A stretch of 64,000 bases of DNA from Microbacterium sp. KUDC0406 (GTDB taxonomy: Bacteria > Actinomycetota > Actinomycetes > Actinomycetales > Microbacteriaceae). The stretch is from contig NZ_CP091138.1 of the NCBI RefSeq assembly GCF_021582875.1, positions 3,038,001-3,102,000 of the forward strand, read 5' to 3'. The notes below the pieces were generated by a model. The model worked only from the letters and a program-made list of their open reading frames with translations, did not search any database and was not told where the DNA came from. Shown here piece after piece: positions 57,200 to 64,000 of the stretch (position 1 is its first letter; every line of letters starts with the position of its first letter). A program made the translations under genes and the position numbers.

Positions 57200-58573
57200 A
57201 TGGCAATCAACACTCCCCGGACGCGGAGGGCGGCCCTCTCGGCCCTCGGCGTTCTCACGGCCGTCGGACTGCTCGCCGGCTGCGGCTCCGGCACCCCCGG
57301 CGAATCCGCCGGCGGTGGCGGTGGCGGCGGCGAGGGCGTCACCACGATCCAGTTCTGGCACCGGACGTTCACGCCGGTCGAGAACGACTGGTACAAGGAC
57401 ATCGTCAAGAAGTTCAACGCCTCGCAGAAGGACATCAAGGTCGTCGACACCGAGGTGCCGGCGGATGCCTGGGACCAGAAGATGAAGGCCGCGCAGGCCG
57501 CGGGCAAGGCGCCCGACATCTACACCCACTCCGGCAGCATCCAGGACGCGGTGAACGCCGGTCAGCTGTACGAGCTGAACAAGGTCGTCGACCAGTCGAA
57601 GCTCGACGAGATCATCGACCCGGCGCAGCCGGTCTCGCAGATCGGCGGCAAGTACTACGCCTACCCGCTGCTGCTCGAACCGCAGACCGTGCTGTTCTGG
57701 AACAAGGACATGCTCGACAAGGCGGGCGTCGACTCCGAGAACGGTCCTGAGACCTGGGACGACCTGCTCGCCGCGTGCGCCAAGATCCAGCCCACTCTCG
57801 CGAAGGGCACGTACTGCATCTCCCCGGCATCCGACGCCGCCACCTTCGCCTGGTCGACCGTCGGCCAGCAGTACAACTTCGCCGGACACACCGCTCTCAC
57901 CGACGACTGGACCAAGCCCGACATCAACAACGACGGCTACAAGGATCTGATGTCGAAGTACAAGACCCTCTGGGACAAGGGCTACATGCCCAAGCAGGCG
58001 CTCGCGGCCTACGTCGAGGGCAAGGACTTCGGTCAGCAGAAGGTCGCCTTCAAGGTCTCCGGCTCGTGGATGATGTCCGAGATCGGCTCGGACTACAAGG
58101 ACATGCTGACCAACACCGGCGTCGGCGCGTTCCCGAACTCCGCGGATGCCGACGGCCGCACCGCCACGACGCTCGGCAACTTCAAGTGGGTCATCGACGC
58201 GAAGAGCAAGAACCCCGAGGCGGCCGGGAAGTTCCTGGAGTGGTCGCTGGCCGGCGACCCGCAGAACCTCGTGCCGTTCTTCGTGAACACCCAGTTCACC
58301 AAGGTGCCCGTCCGCCAGTCGGTGCAGGACGCCGTCGCCGCGGATGAGAAGGCCGCGGATGCCCCGTGGTCGAAGGTCGTCATCGACGACATCGCCCCCA
58401 CCGCCATCCCCGAGCCGACCTACCCGTGGGACGTCTCGCTGGCTGTCGGCACCGCGATGGAGACCGTGATGAAGGGCGCGGCGTCGCCCGACAAGGCGAT
58501 CGCCACCGCCGAGGCGGCCATCCAGAAGGTCATCGACCGGGACAAGCTGCCCGAGAAGGCGCCGAAGAACTGA
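57200..58573 (+). CDS. Carbohydrate ABC transporter substrate-binding lipoprotein
   Basis: 457 residues, SBP_bac_1 family. Signal helix and lipobox LAGC (Cys28) are followed by a Gly-rich linker. TTIQFWHRTFTPVENDWYKDIV starts the fold, and DAWDQKMKAAQAAGKAPDIYTHSG and FKVSGSWMMSEIGSDYKDML are ligand-lobe segments. GAGGAGG precedes the ATG. First gene of the operon with two permeases and a second binding protein. Sugar identity unknown. A 16-bp stem-loop follows the stop, as is usual for highly expressed binding proteins. Confidence 0.92.
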   Translation: MAINTPRTRRAALSALGVLTAVGLLAGCGSGTPGESAGGGGGGGEGVTTIQFWHRTFTPVENDWYKDIVKKFNASQKDIKVVDTEVPADAWDQKMKAAQAAGKAPDIYTHSGSIQDAVNAGQLYELNKVVDQSKLDEIIDPAQPVSQIGGKYYAYPLLLEPQTVLFWNKDMLDKAGVDSENGPETWDDLLAACAKIQPTLAKGTYCISPASDAATFAWSTVGQQYNFAGHTALTDDWTKPDINNDGYKDLMSKYKTLWDKGYMPKQALAAYVEGKDFGQQKVAFKVSGSWMMSEIGSDYKDMLTNTGVGAFPNSADADGRTATTLGNFKWVIDAKSKNPEAAGKFLEWSLAGDPQNLVPFFVNTQFTKVPVRQSVQDAVAADEKAADAPWSKVVIDDIAPTAIPEPTYPWDVSLAVGTAMETVMKGAASPDKAIATAEAAIQKVIDRDKLPEKAPKN

Positions 58574-58579
58574 TCGGGA

Positions 58580-58617
58580 CCGGTGCTGGGGACGGACCCG
58601 ACCGTCCCCAGCACCGG
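58580..58617 (+). terminator. Intercistronic stem-loop after the first binding protein
   Basis: CCGGTGCTGGGGACGG (58580-58595) pairs perfectly with CCGTCCCCAGCACCGG (58602-58617), loop ACCCGA. It lies inside the operon and probably stabilises the upstream mRNA or attenuates read-through. Confidence 0.8.
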
Positions 58618-58646
58618 CATGCACCCCACACGAGACGGGATCGACG

Positions 58647-59573
58647 ATGACGACCGCTGTGAGAGAAGAGCGCAGGCAGCAGCGCCTGCGCCATGACCGC
58701 TACCGCTACCGCGACACGAAGCTCGCGTTCCTGATGCTGGCGCCCGTGCTGATCCTGCTGGGGATCTTCGTGGTCTGGCCGGCGATCTACGCCGGATACC
58801 TGTCCTTCCAGGACTGGAGCTTCTACAAGGATCCGGTGTTCGTCGGCTGGAAGAACTTCGCCGATGTGCTCAGCGATCCGCTCTTCATCGCGACGATCGG
58901 CCGCGGATTCGTGTTCGTGCTGATGACCGTGCCGGCGATGCTCGTGCTCGCCTATCTCTTCTCGAGCCTGGTCGTGAGCGTGTCGAAGCGGTTCGCCAGC
59001 ATCCTCAAGGTCAGCATCTACATCCCCACGATCATCTCCTCGGTGATCGCGTCGATCATCTTCGTGCTGATCTACGACTACTCGGGCGGCCTGCTCAACG
59101 CGTTCCTCGGAGTGTTCGGGATCGAGCCGATCGCCTGGCTGGGCGACCCGGCGTGGGCGCTGTTCGCGATCGCGATCCCCGCGATCTGGCTGGGCATGGG
59201 CCTCACCTCGCTCATCATGGTCGCGGCCATGGTCGACATCCCGGCCGAGTACTACGAGGCCGCCGCGATGGAGGGCGCCGGCTGGTGGCAGAAGACGCGG
59301 TACATCACCATCCCGCAGATGAAGAACGTGTTCCTCTACCTGCTGGTGACCGGATTCGTCGCCGCGATCCAGCAGTTCGAGCTGCCGCTGGTCATGACCA
59401 ACGGCGGGCCGCTGGACTCGACCACCCTGCCGAACCTGTTCATCTTCAACCACTTCCGCAACGACATCAACGTGGGCTACTCGATCGCCGCGGCGCTGCT
59501 GCTGTTCGTCGTGCTCGGCTCGGTGTCGGCGCTCGTGTTCAAGTTCGTCAACTCCGAGAGGCTGGTCGACTGA
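58647..59573 (+). CDS. Carbohydrate ABC transporter permease (MalF/UgpA type)
   Basis: 308 residues with six helices after a basic N-terminus (EERRQQRLRHDRYRYRD). The EAA loop reads EYYEAAAMEGAGWWQKTRYITIP, which docks the ATPase. Partner of the next permease, which it overlaps by one base. Confidence 0.93.
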   Translation: MTTAVREERRQQRLRHDRYRYRDTKLAFLMLAPVLILLGIFVVWPAIYAGYLSFQDWSFYKDPVFVGWKNFADVLSDPLFIATIGRGFVFVLMTVPAMLVLAYLFSSLVVSVSKRFASILKVSIYIPTIISSVIASIIFVLIYDYSGGLLNAFLGVFGIEPIAWLGDPAWALFAIAIPAIWLGMGLTSLIMVAAMVDIPAEYYEAAAMEGAGWWQKTRYITIPQMKNVFLYLLVTGFVAAIQQFELPLVMTNGGPLDSTTLPNLFIFNHFRNDINVGYSIAAALLLFVVLGSVSALVFKFVNSERLVD

Positions 59574-60469
59574 TGGCCGTCATGCAGGGTGAGACCACCC
59601 GGATCGTCCTCGCCGGCAAGGAGCCGCGCCGCAGCAGGATGCCGAAGACCTCGGGCGGCTGGGTGACCCTGGTCTTCAAGGCGCTCGCCGGAGCCGTCTT
59701 CGTGCTCGCCGCGCTGTTCCCGCTGGCCTGGATGGTGATCGCCGGCTTCAAGTCGAAGACCGAGGTCATCCAGACGCCGTTCCAGTTCTTCCCCGAGGTG
59801 TGGAAGTGGCAGAACTATGCGCAGATCATCTCGGATCCGACGTTCGCCACCACGATGGGCTGGACCTTCCTCGGCGCCGTGCTGTTCACCGTGCTGAGCC
59901 TGACCGTGAACTCGTTCGCCGCCTACGCGTTCGCCCGCCTGGACTTCCGGTTCAAGCGCACGATGTGGGTCATCGTGATCACCACGATGTTCATCCCCGG
60001 CATGACGATCCTGCTGACCAGCTTCATCGTGGTGACCCGGCTGTCGATGCTGGACACCCTCGCAGTGCTGGTGATCCCGGGCGCCGCGAGCGCCGCATCC
60101 GTGTTCTTCATCCGGCAGTTCTACCTGAACATCCCCGCCAGCCTCGAAGAAGCGGCCATGCTCGACGGCTGCGGCCGGTTCGGCATCTTCTGGCGCATCT
60201 TCCTGCCGCTCTCGAAGCCGCCCTTCGTCGTGATGGGCATCACCGCGTTCCTGGCGTACTGGAACTCGTACGTGTGGCCGATCATGACGATCACCACGCC
60301 GGAGCGGTTCGTCGTGCAGCAGTACCTGGCGACGTTCCGATCCGAGCGCAGCACCGAGCTGGGCCTGCTCATGGCGGGATCCGTGCTGGCAGCCGCTCCC
60401 GTGGTGATCCTGTTCCTCATCTTCCAGCGTCAGATCATCGGCAACATCAAGATGGCGGGGCTCAAGTAG
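59573..60469 (+). CDS. Carbohydrate ABC transporter permease (MalG/UgpE type)
   Basis: 298 residues, six helices. LFPLAWMVIAGFKSKTEVIQTP is the typical MalG start, and the EAA loop reads SLEEAAMLDGCGRFGIFWRIFLP. The ATG overlaps the first permease stop. No ATPase gene is present in the operon; actinobacteria commonly share one multi-use ATPase (MsiK/UgpC type) encoded elsewhere. Confidence 0.93.
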   Translation: MAVMQGETTRIVLAGKEPRRSRMPKTSGGWVTLVFKALAGAVFVLAALFPLAWMVIAGFKSKTEVIQTPFQFFPEVWKWQNYAQIISDPTFATTMGWTFLGAVLFTVLSLTVNSFAAYAFARLDFRFKRTMWVIVITTMFIPGMTILLTSFIVVTRLSMLDTLAVLVIPGAASAASVFFIRQFYLNIPASLEEAAMLDGCGRFGIFWRIFLPLSKPPFVVMGITAFLAYWNSYVWPIMTITTPERFVVQQYLATFRSERSTELGLLMAGSVLAAAPVVILFLIFQRQIIGNIKMAGLK

Positions 60470-60492
60470 CCCCGCACCGAGAGAGGGAAACC

Positions 60493-61816
60493 ATGCGTGC
60501 AGCGACGAGGCTCACGATCGTGGTCGGCATCGTGGGCGCGATGACGGCGATCACTGCGTGCGGCAGCTCGACCCCGGATGCCGGAGAAGGGGACGGCACC
60601 ACCGTCACCTTCTGGCAGAACAAGTTCTCGAACGAGGACAACGCCTGGTTCAAGAAGGCGGTCGACGACTACAACAAGTCGCAGGACGAGATCACGGTGA
60701 AGCTGACCGTGGTTCCCGGCGACGCCTGGGACCAGAAGCTGAAGGCCGCGCAGGCGGCGGGCACGGCCCCCGACATGTACACCATGAACTACTCGGCGGT
60801 GCCGATGAACGCCCGCAACAGCAAGCTGGCGCCCATCACCGAGTACATCGACCAGTCGGCCTGGGACGACCTGGACCCGACGGTTCCTCGACGCGGTGAC
60901 GGTGGAAGGGAAGCAGTACGCCTATCCGCTGTACTACGAGCCCAGCGCCCTGCTGTACTACCGCACCGACCTGTTCGAGAAGGCCGGTCTCGATCCGGAG
61001 AACCCGCCGAAGACCTGGGACGACCTGATCGCTGCGGGCAAGAAGCTCAAGGCGGCCGACAGCAAGATCGTGCCGTTCGAGATCGCGCAGAATGCGGTGG
61101 AGCTGTCCTGGTCGACGTGGGGCGCGCAGTACGGGACGGCCGGGCACATGCCGATCACCGACGACTGGGCGGAGCCCGCCGTGACCGACGACTACACGCC
61201 GCTGTTCGAGTTCTACCAGGACCTCTACGGGCAGGGGATCATCCCCAAGCAGGCGCTCGCGCCCTACAGCGACGTGACTCCGCTGGGCCAGGGCAAGCTC
61301 GGCATGATGGCCGGCGGCTCGTGGGCGATCGGTCCGCTGCTCACCGACTACGCGAAGACCGCCAAGAACATCCAGGTCGCGGCGATGCCGACCGTCGACG
61401 GGGATCCGGAACGGACGACCTCGACCCTCGGCGGCTGGACCATCGGGGTCGACGCGAGGTCGAAGCACGTGAAGGAGGCGGCGGCCGCGATCAGCTGGAT
61501 GCTGGCGGAGGATGCGTCGGTGCCGAGGGCGTACTTCACCGGGACGAAGTTCACCAAGCTCTCACCGCGCATGTCGATCGCCGAGGATCTCGCGCAGGAC
61601 CCCGGCCGCTCGGCGAACCCGTTCTACGACGTGATGACCGAGGCCACCAAGACAGCGATCCTCGAGCCGACCTATGACTGGCAGGTGAGCCTGGCGATGG
61701 GCACCGCGCTGGAGAAGGCGATGCGCGGCGGCGACATCGACGCGGCCATGAAGGAGGCCAACCAGAAGATCGAGAAGACGATCGGCGATCTGGGTCTGGC
61801 CGACCAGAAGCACTGA
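60493..61816 (+). CDS. Second carbohydrate-binding lipoprotein, interrupted by one frameshift
   Basis: About 440 residues when joined. Signal peptide with Cys23 (TAITAC). TVTFWQNKFSNEDNAWFKKAV and GDAWDQKLKAAQAAGTAPDMYT are close to the first binding protein, so the two are paralogues. The frame breaks near 60890 after DDLDPT and resumes as FLDAVTVEGKQYAYPLYYEP to the stop at 61816; removing one G from ACGGTTC joins them. Two binding proteins flanking one permease pair suggests wider or two-stage ligand capture. GAGAGGGAAA precedes the ATG. Confidence 0.88.
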
Positions 61817-61829
61817 GGGAGGGCGGCGG

Positions 61830-62441
61830 ATGCTGCTCTCGGTCACAGGAGCCAGCGGCACGGGCAAGTCGACGGCGCTGGAGTCCCTCAGCCGGGTCGA
61901 TCTCGGCCGGCCGGTGACGTGCGTCGAGTTCGATTCGATCGGTGTTCCCGAAGGAGCGGACACGTCCTGGCGGCACGGAGCGATCGAGCATTGGGTGCGC
62001 TTCGCCATCGATGCACAGGACCGCGGAGAGCACGTCCTGCTGTTCGGACAAGTTCCGCCGGGTGAGTTGCTCGCGGCGCCATCCGCCGACCGCCTCGACG
62101 GCATCGCGATCTGCGTGCTGCACTGCTCTCCGGAAGTCCAGGAGCGCCGTCTGATCGATCGCGGGGAGCCTGCCGACTCGCTCGTCCATCACCTCCGTTT
62201 CGGAGAGTGGATCCGTCACCATGCGGTGGACTCTTCGCACGAGCCTGAGGTCATCCGCACCGAGAGCGACGTGCCGATGCAATGGTCGCGGTGGGAGCGG
62301 CTGTCGGGAGACGACCCTCGCTGGCCGGTGAGTCTCATCGATGTGGATGCGCTCTCCCGCGTGGCTGTCACTGAACGGATCGAGAGGTGGGCCAGAGATG
62401 TGCTGGTCGGCGGCGTGAGCGCCGGTGTGCGGAAGCCCTAG
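61830..62441 (+). CDS. P-loop nucleotide kinase-like protein
   Basis: 203 residues. Walker A GASGTGKST at 7-15 near the N-terminus (LLSVTGASGTGKSTALESLS), then CVEFDSIGVP, then HVLLFGQVPPGELLAA and a lid-like segment with basic residues. It resembles small AAA/adenylate-kinase-like proteins of unknown substrate found in actinobacteria. Starts 14 nt after the second binding protein, but whether it belongs to the sugar operon is uncertain. Its end overlaps the helicase gene end by 4 nt (convergent). Confidence 0.72.
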   Translation: MLLSVTGASGTGKSTALESLSRVDLGRPVTCVEFDSIGVPEGADTSWRHGAIEHWVRFAIDAQDRGEHVLLFGQVPPGELLAAPSADRLDGIAICVLHCSPEVQERRLIDRGEPADSLVHHLRFGEWIRHHAVDSSHEPEVIRTESDVPMQWSRWERLSGDDPRWPVSLIDVDALSRVAVTERIERWARDVLVGGVSAGVRKP

Positions 62442-64000
62442 CCGGTCACGAGGGTGAAGAGCCGCTTCGTCGCCCTGGTCTGCGCGACGTAGAGATCGCG
62501 GATGCCGGCTTCGCCGGCCGATTCGATCTCCTCGGGTTCGAGCAGGATCACGGTGTCGAACTCCAGTCCCCGCGCGTCGGACGCCGGCACAATCGACGCG
62601 TCGTGGATGCCGGCATCCAGCTCGGCCGCACGGTGCGCGGCGGCGATCACGCCGATCTGTTCTGCCGGATGCGAGTCGCGCAGCTCGGCGACGAGATCGT
62701 CGAGTGCCGCGGTGAGCTCGCCGGCATCGACGACGATGCGGGTCGGACGGTCGCCATGCCGGATCGAGCGGGAGAGCCGCTGGGCGGGAGCGATGCGGGC
62801 GAGTGCGGGCTCGCTCGCCTGCAGGATCTCCGCGGTGGTGCGGTAGTTCACGGTGAGCGTGTGGTGCGCGAACCGGTCCGCGCCGAACGGGCGCAGTGCC
62901 TCGTACCAGCTGCGGACGGTCGTGGCGGGGCCGGCCTGCGCGAGGTCGCCCACCACCGTCATCGATCGGCTCGGGCAGCGACGCAGCAGCATCCGCCACT
63001 GCATCTCCGAGAGCAGCTGCGCCTCGTCGACGACGATGTGCCCCCACACCGCGTCGGGAGGTCCATCGACGAGCGCACGCGCCTCATCCAGCAGCACCAG
63101 ATCGGCGTCCGACCATCCGGTCGACGGGGCCGCGGCCAGGGCGGCGACGTCCTCCGCGGGCAGCATCCGTTCCAGGGCGGCGTGGTCGGAGAGCAGGCCG
63201 CGGACGACCTGCTCCGGACGGAGACGCGGCCAGACGCCCTCGACGATCCGGTCGACGCCGGGATCGACGAGCAGTTCGTCGCGGATGCGATCCCAGTCGA
63301 TCTCCAGCTCGCCGTCGGACTCGCCGTCGCCGTCCTCGGCGAACATGCCGTCCAGGTCGATGCCGAGGACATCCCTGATCTCCTCCTCGAACTCCGTGAC
63401 CTCCCGTGCGGTCTGCTGCTCGAGCTCGTCGACCAGGTCTTCGACGACATACTCGAGGAACAGCTCTCTGGCACGGTTGTGCGCGGCATCCCCCTGCAGC
63501 GCGCCGCGCCGCGCGGCGTCGACGCGAGTGGCGTCGAGCACGACGGTGCCATGCGCGGTCTGCAGCGTCAGCGACCGGCCCTGCGGCTGCCGGTCCTGCA
63601 CCCAGCGCGCGAGCGCGTCGGCGAAGGCGGCGCCGCCCTTCAGCCGGGCGACCCGCTCCAGGTCCTGTGCGGTCGCGTCCGCCCCGATCAGATCGGATGC
63701 CGTCGCCAGCTGCACGTCGTTCTCGCCGAGCGACGGCAGCACCTCGGAGATGTACGTCAGGAAGCGTCGGTTGGGACCGAACACCAGCACGCCGCGCTCG
63801 GCGATGGCCGGAAAGGCGTACAGCACGTACGCCGCGCGGTGCAGAGCCACGATCGTCTTGCCGGTGCCAGGGCCGCCGTCGACCACCATGATCCCGCGGT
63901 GCGGCGACCTGACGATCTCGTCCTGCTCGGCCTGCAGAGTCGACGCGGCCTCCCGCATCCGACCCGTCCGCGCGCCGCTCAGTGCGGAGAGCAGGGGGCC
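62438..64000 (-). CDS. UvrD-like helicase of the HelD/HelR group, 5' end outside the window
   Basis: Partial: the frame is open through the right edge (LLSALSGARTGRM before the ATG at 63958), so an N-terminal part of perhaps 200 or more residues is missing. Visible are QAEQDEIVRSPHRGIMVVDGG, Walker A GGPGTGKTIVALHRAAYVLY, a VVDEAQLLSEMQW Walker B and the later LTVNYRTTAEIL and YVAQTRATKRLFTLV motifs of superfamily 1. The gap between Walker A and B (acidic, EEEIRDVLGIDLDGMFAEDG) suits the RNA-polymerase-recycling HelD/HelR ATPases rather than DNA-repair UvrD. In HelR relatives it frees stalled or rifamycin-bound polymerase; the assignment here is by resemblance. Confidence 0.82.
   Translation of the reverse strand, partial: GPLLSALSGARTGRMREAASTLQAEQDEIVRSPHRGIMVVDGGPGTGKTIVALHRAAYVLYAFPAIAERGVLVFGPNRRFLTYISEVLPSLGENDVQLATASDLIGADATAQDLERVARLKGGAAFADALARWVQDRQPQGRSLTLQTAHGTVVLDATRVDAARRGALQGDAAHNRARELFLEYVVEDLVDELEQQTAREVTEFEEEIRDVLGIDLDGMFAEDGDGESDGELEIDWDRIRDELLVDPGVDRIVEGVWPRLRPEQVVRGLLSDHAALERMLPAEDVAALAAAPSTGWSDADLVLLDEARALVDGPPDAVWGHIVVDEAQLLSEMQWRMLLRRCPSRSMTVVGDLAQAGPATTVRSWYEALRPFGADRFAHHTLTVNYRTTAEILQASEPALARIAPAQRLSRSIRHGDRPTRIVVDAGELTAALDDLVAELRDSHPAEQIGVIAAAHRAAELDAGIHDASIVPASDARGLEFDTVILLEPEEIESAGEAGIRDLYVAQTRATKRLFTLVTG

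Overview
The window is high-GC DNA typical of an actinobacterium, most likely Microbacterium or a close relative in Microbacteriaceae. Pointers are the dnaK-grpE-dnaJ-hspR order with a HAIR operator, a 7Fe ferredoxin/adrenodoxin-type reductase pair, a DUF222/HNH protein, GTG starts with ATGA/GTGA overlaps, and abundant short palindromic repeats. Genus is inferred; no rRNA is present.

Layout. 1-10.4 kb: assimilatory sulfur operon (sulfite reductase end, APS reductase cysH, cysD, cysN, an SsuABC-type importer, siroheme methylase cobA, ferredoxin reductase, ferredoxin, TrxR-like flavoprotein). 10.4-12.7 kb: TetR/DHFR-like pair, VOC and SRPBCC proteins. 12.8-16.1 kb: PEP synthase and its regulator. 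16.2-18.2 kb: MarR with two NmrA-like proteins. 18.3-21.7 kb: lipid kinase, CopC/YcnI copper proteins, small membrane proteins. 21.8-26.9 kb: tRNA-Gly(CCC), ABC-2 exporter, two-component system, dcd. 27.1-30.7 kb: two divergent His-rich MarR-type regulators, an MFS exporter, an AraC regulator. 30.8-40.3 kb: surface-polymer (teichoic-acid-like) cluster whose first part has visibly lower GC. 40.3-45.4 kb: MFS, small membrane protein, broken methyltransferase, DUF222/HNH. 45.4-50.9 kb: dnaK heat-shock operon and mgtE. 51.0-55.9 kb: GntR plus TctCBA carboxylate transporter and a DapA-family aldolase. 56.0-61.8 kb: carbohydrate ABC operon with two binding proteins and two LacI-type operators. 61.8-64 kb: P-loop kinase-like protein and a HelR/HelD-type helicase cut by the window end.

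Three themes stand out. (1) Palindromic repeats lie inside coding sequence. Family A (GGGTCCCTGAGCCTGTCGAA) is read through in six proteins, and family B (GGTCGTTGAGCGAGCGAAGC) sits as two exactly 88-nt palindromes in the 5' ends of cysD and cysN. (2) At least ten otherwise intact conserved genes carry a single small frameshift. Many are cured by adding one base to a G or C run, so uncorrected sequencing indels are the likely cause and most of these genes are probably functional. (3) Regulators sit next to perfect palindromes (TetR, MarR, GntR, HspR, an unseen LacI), so local circuits can be read directly from the DNA.
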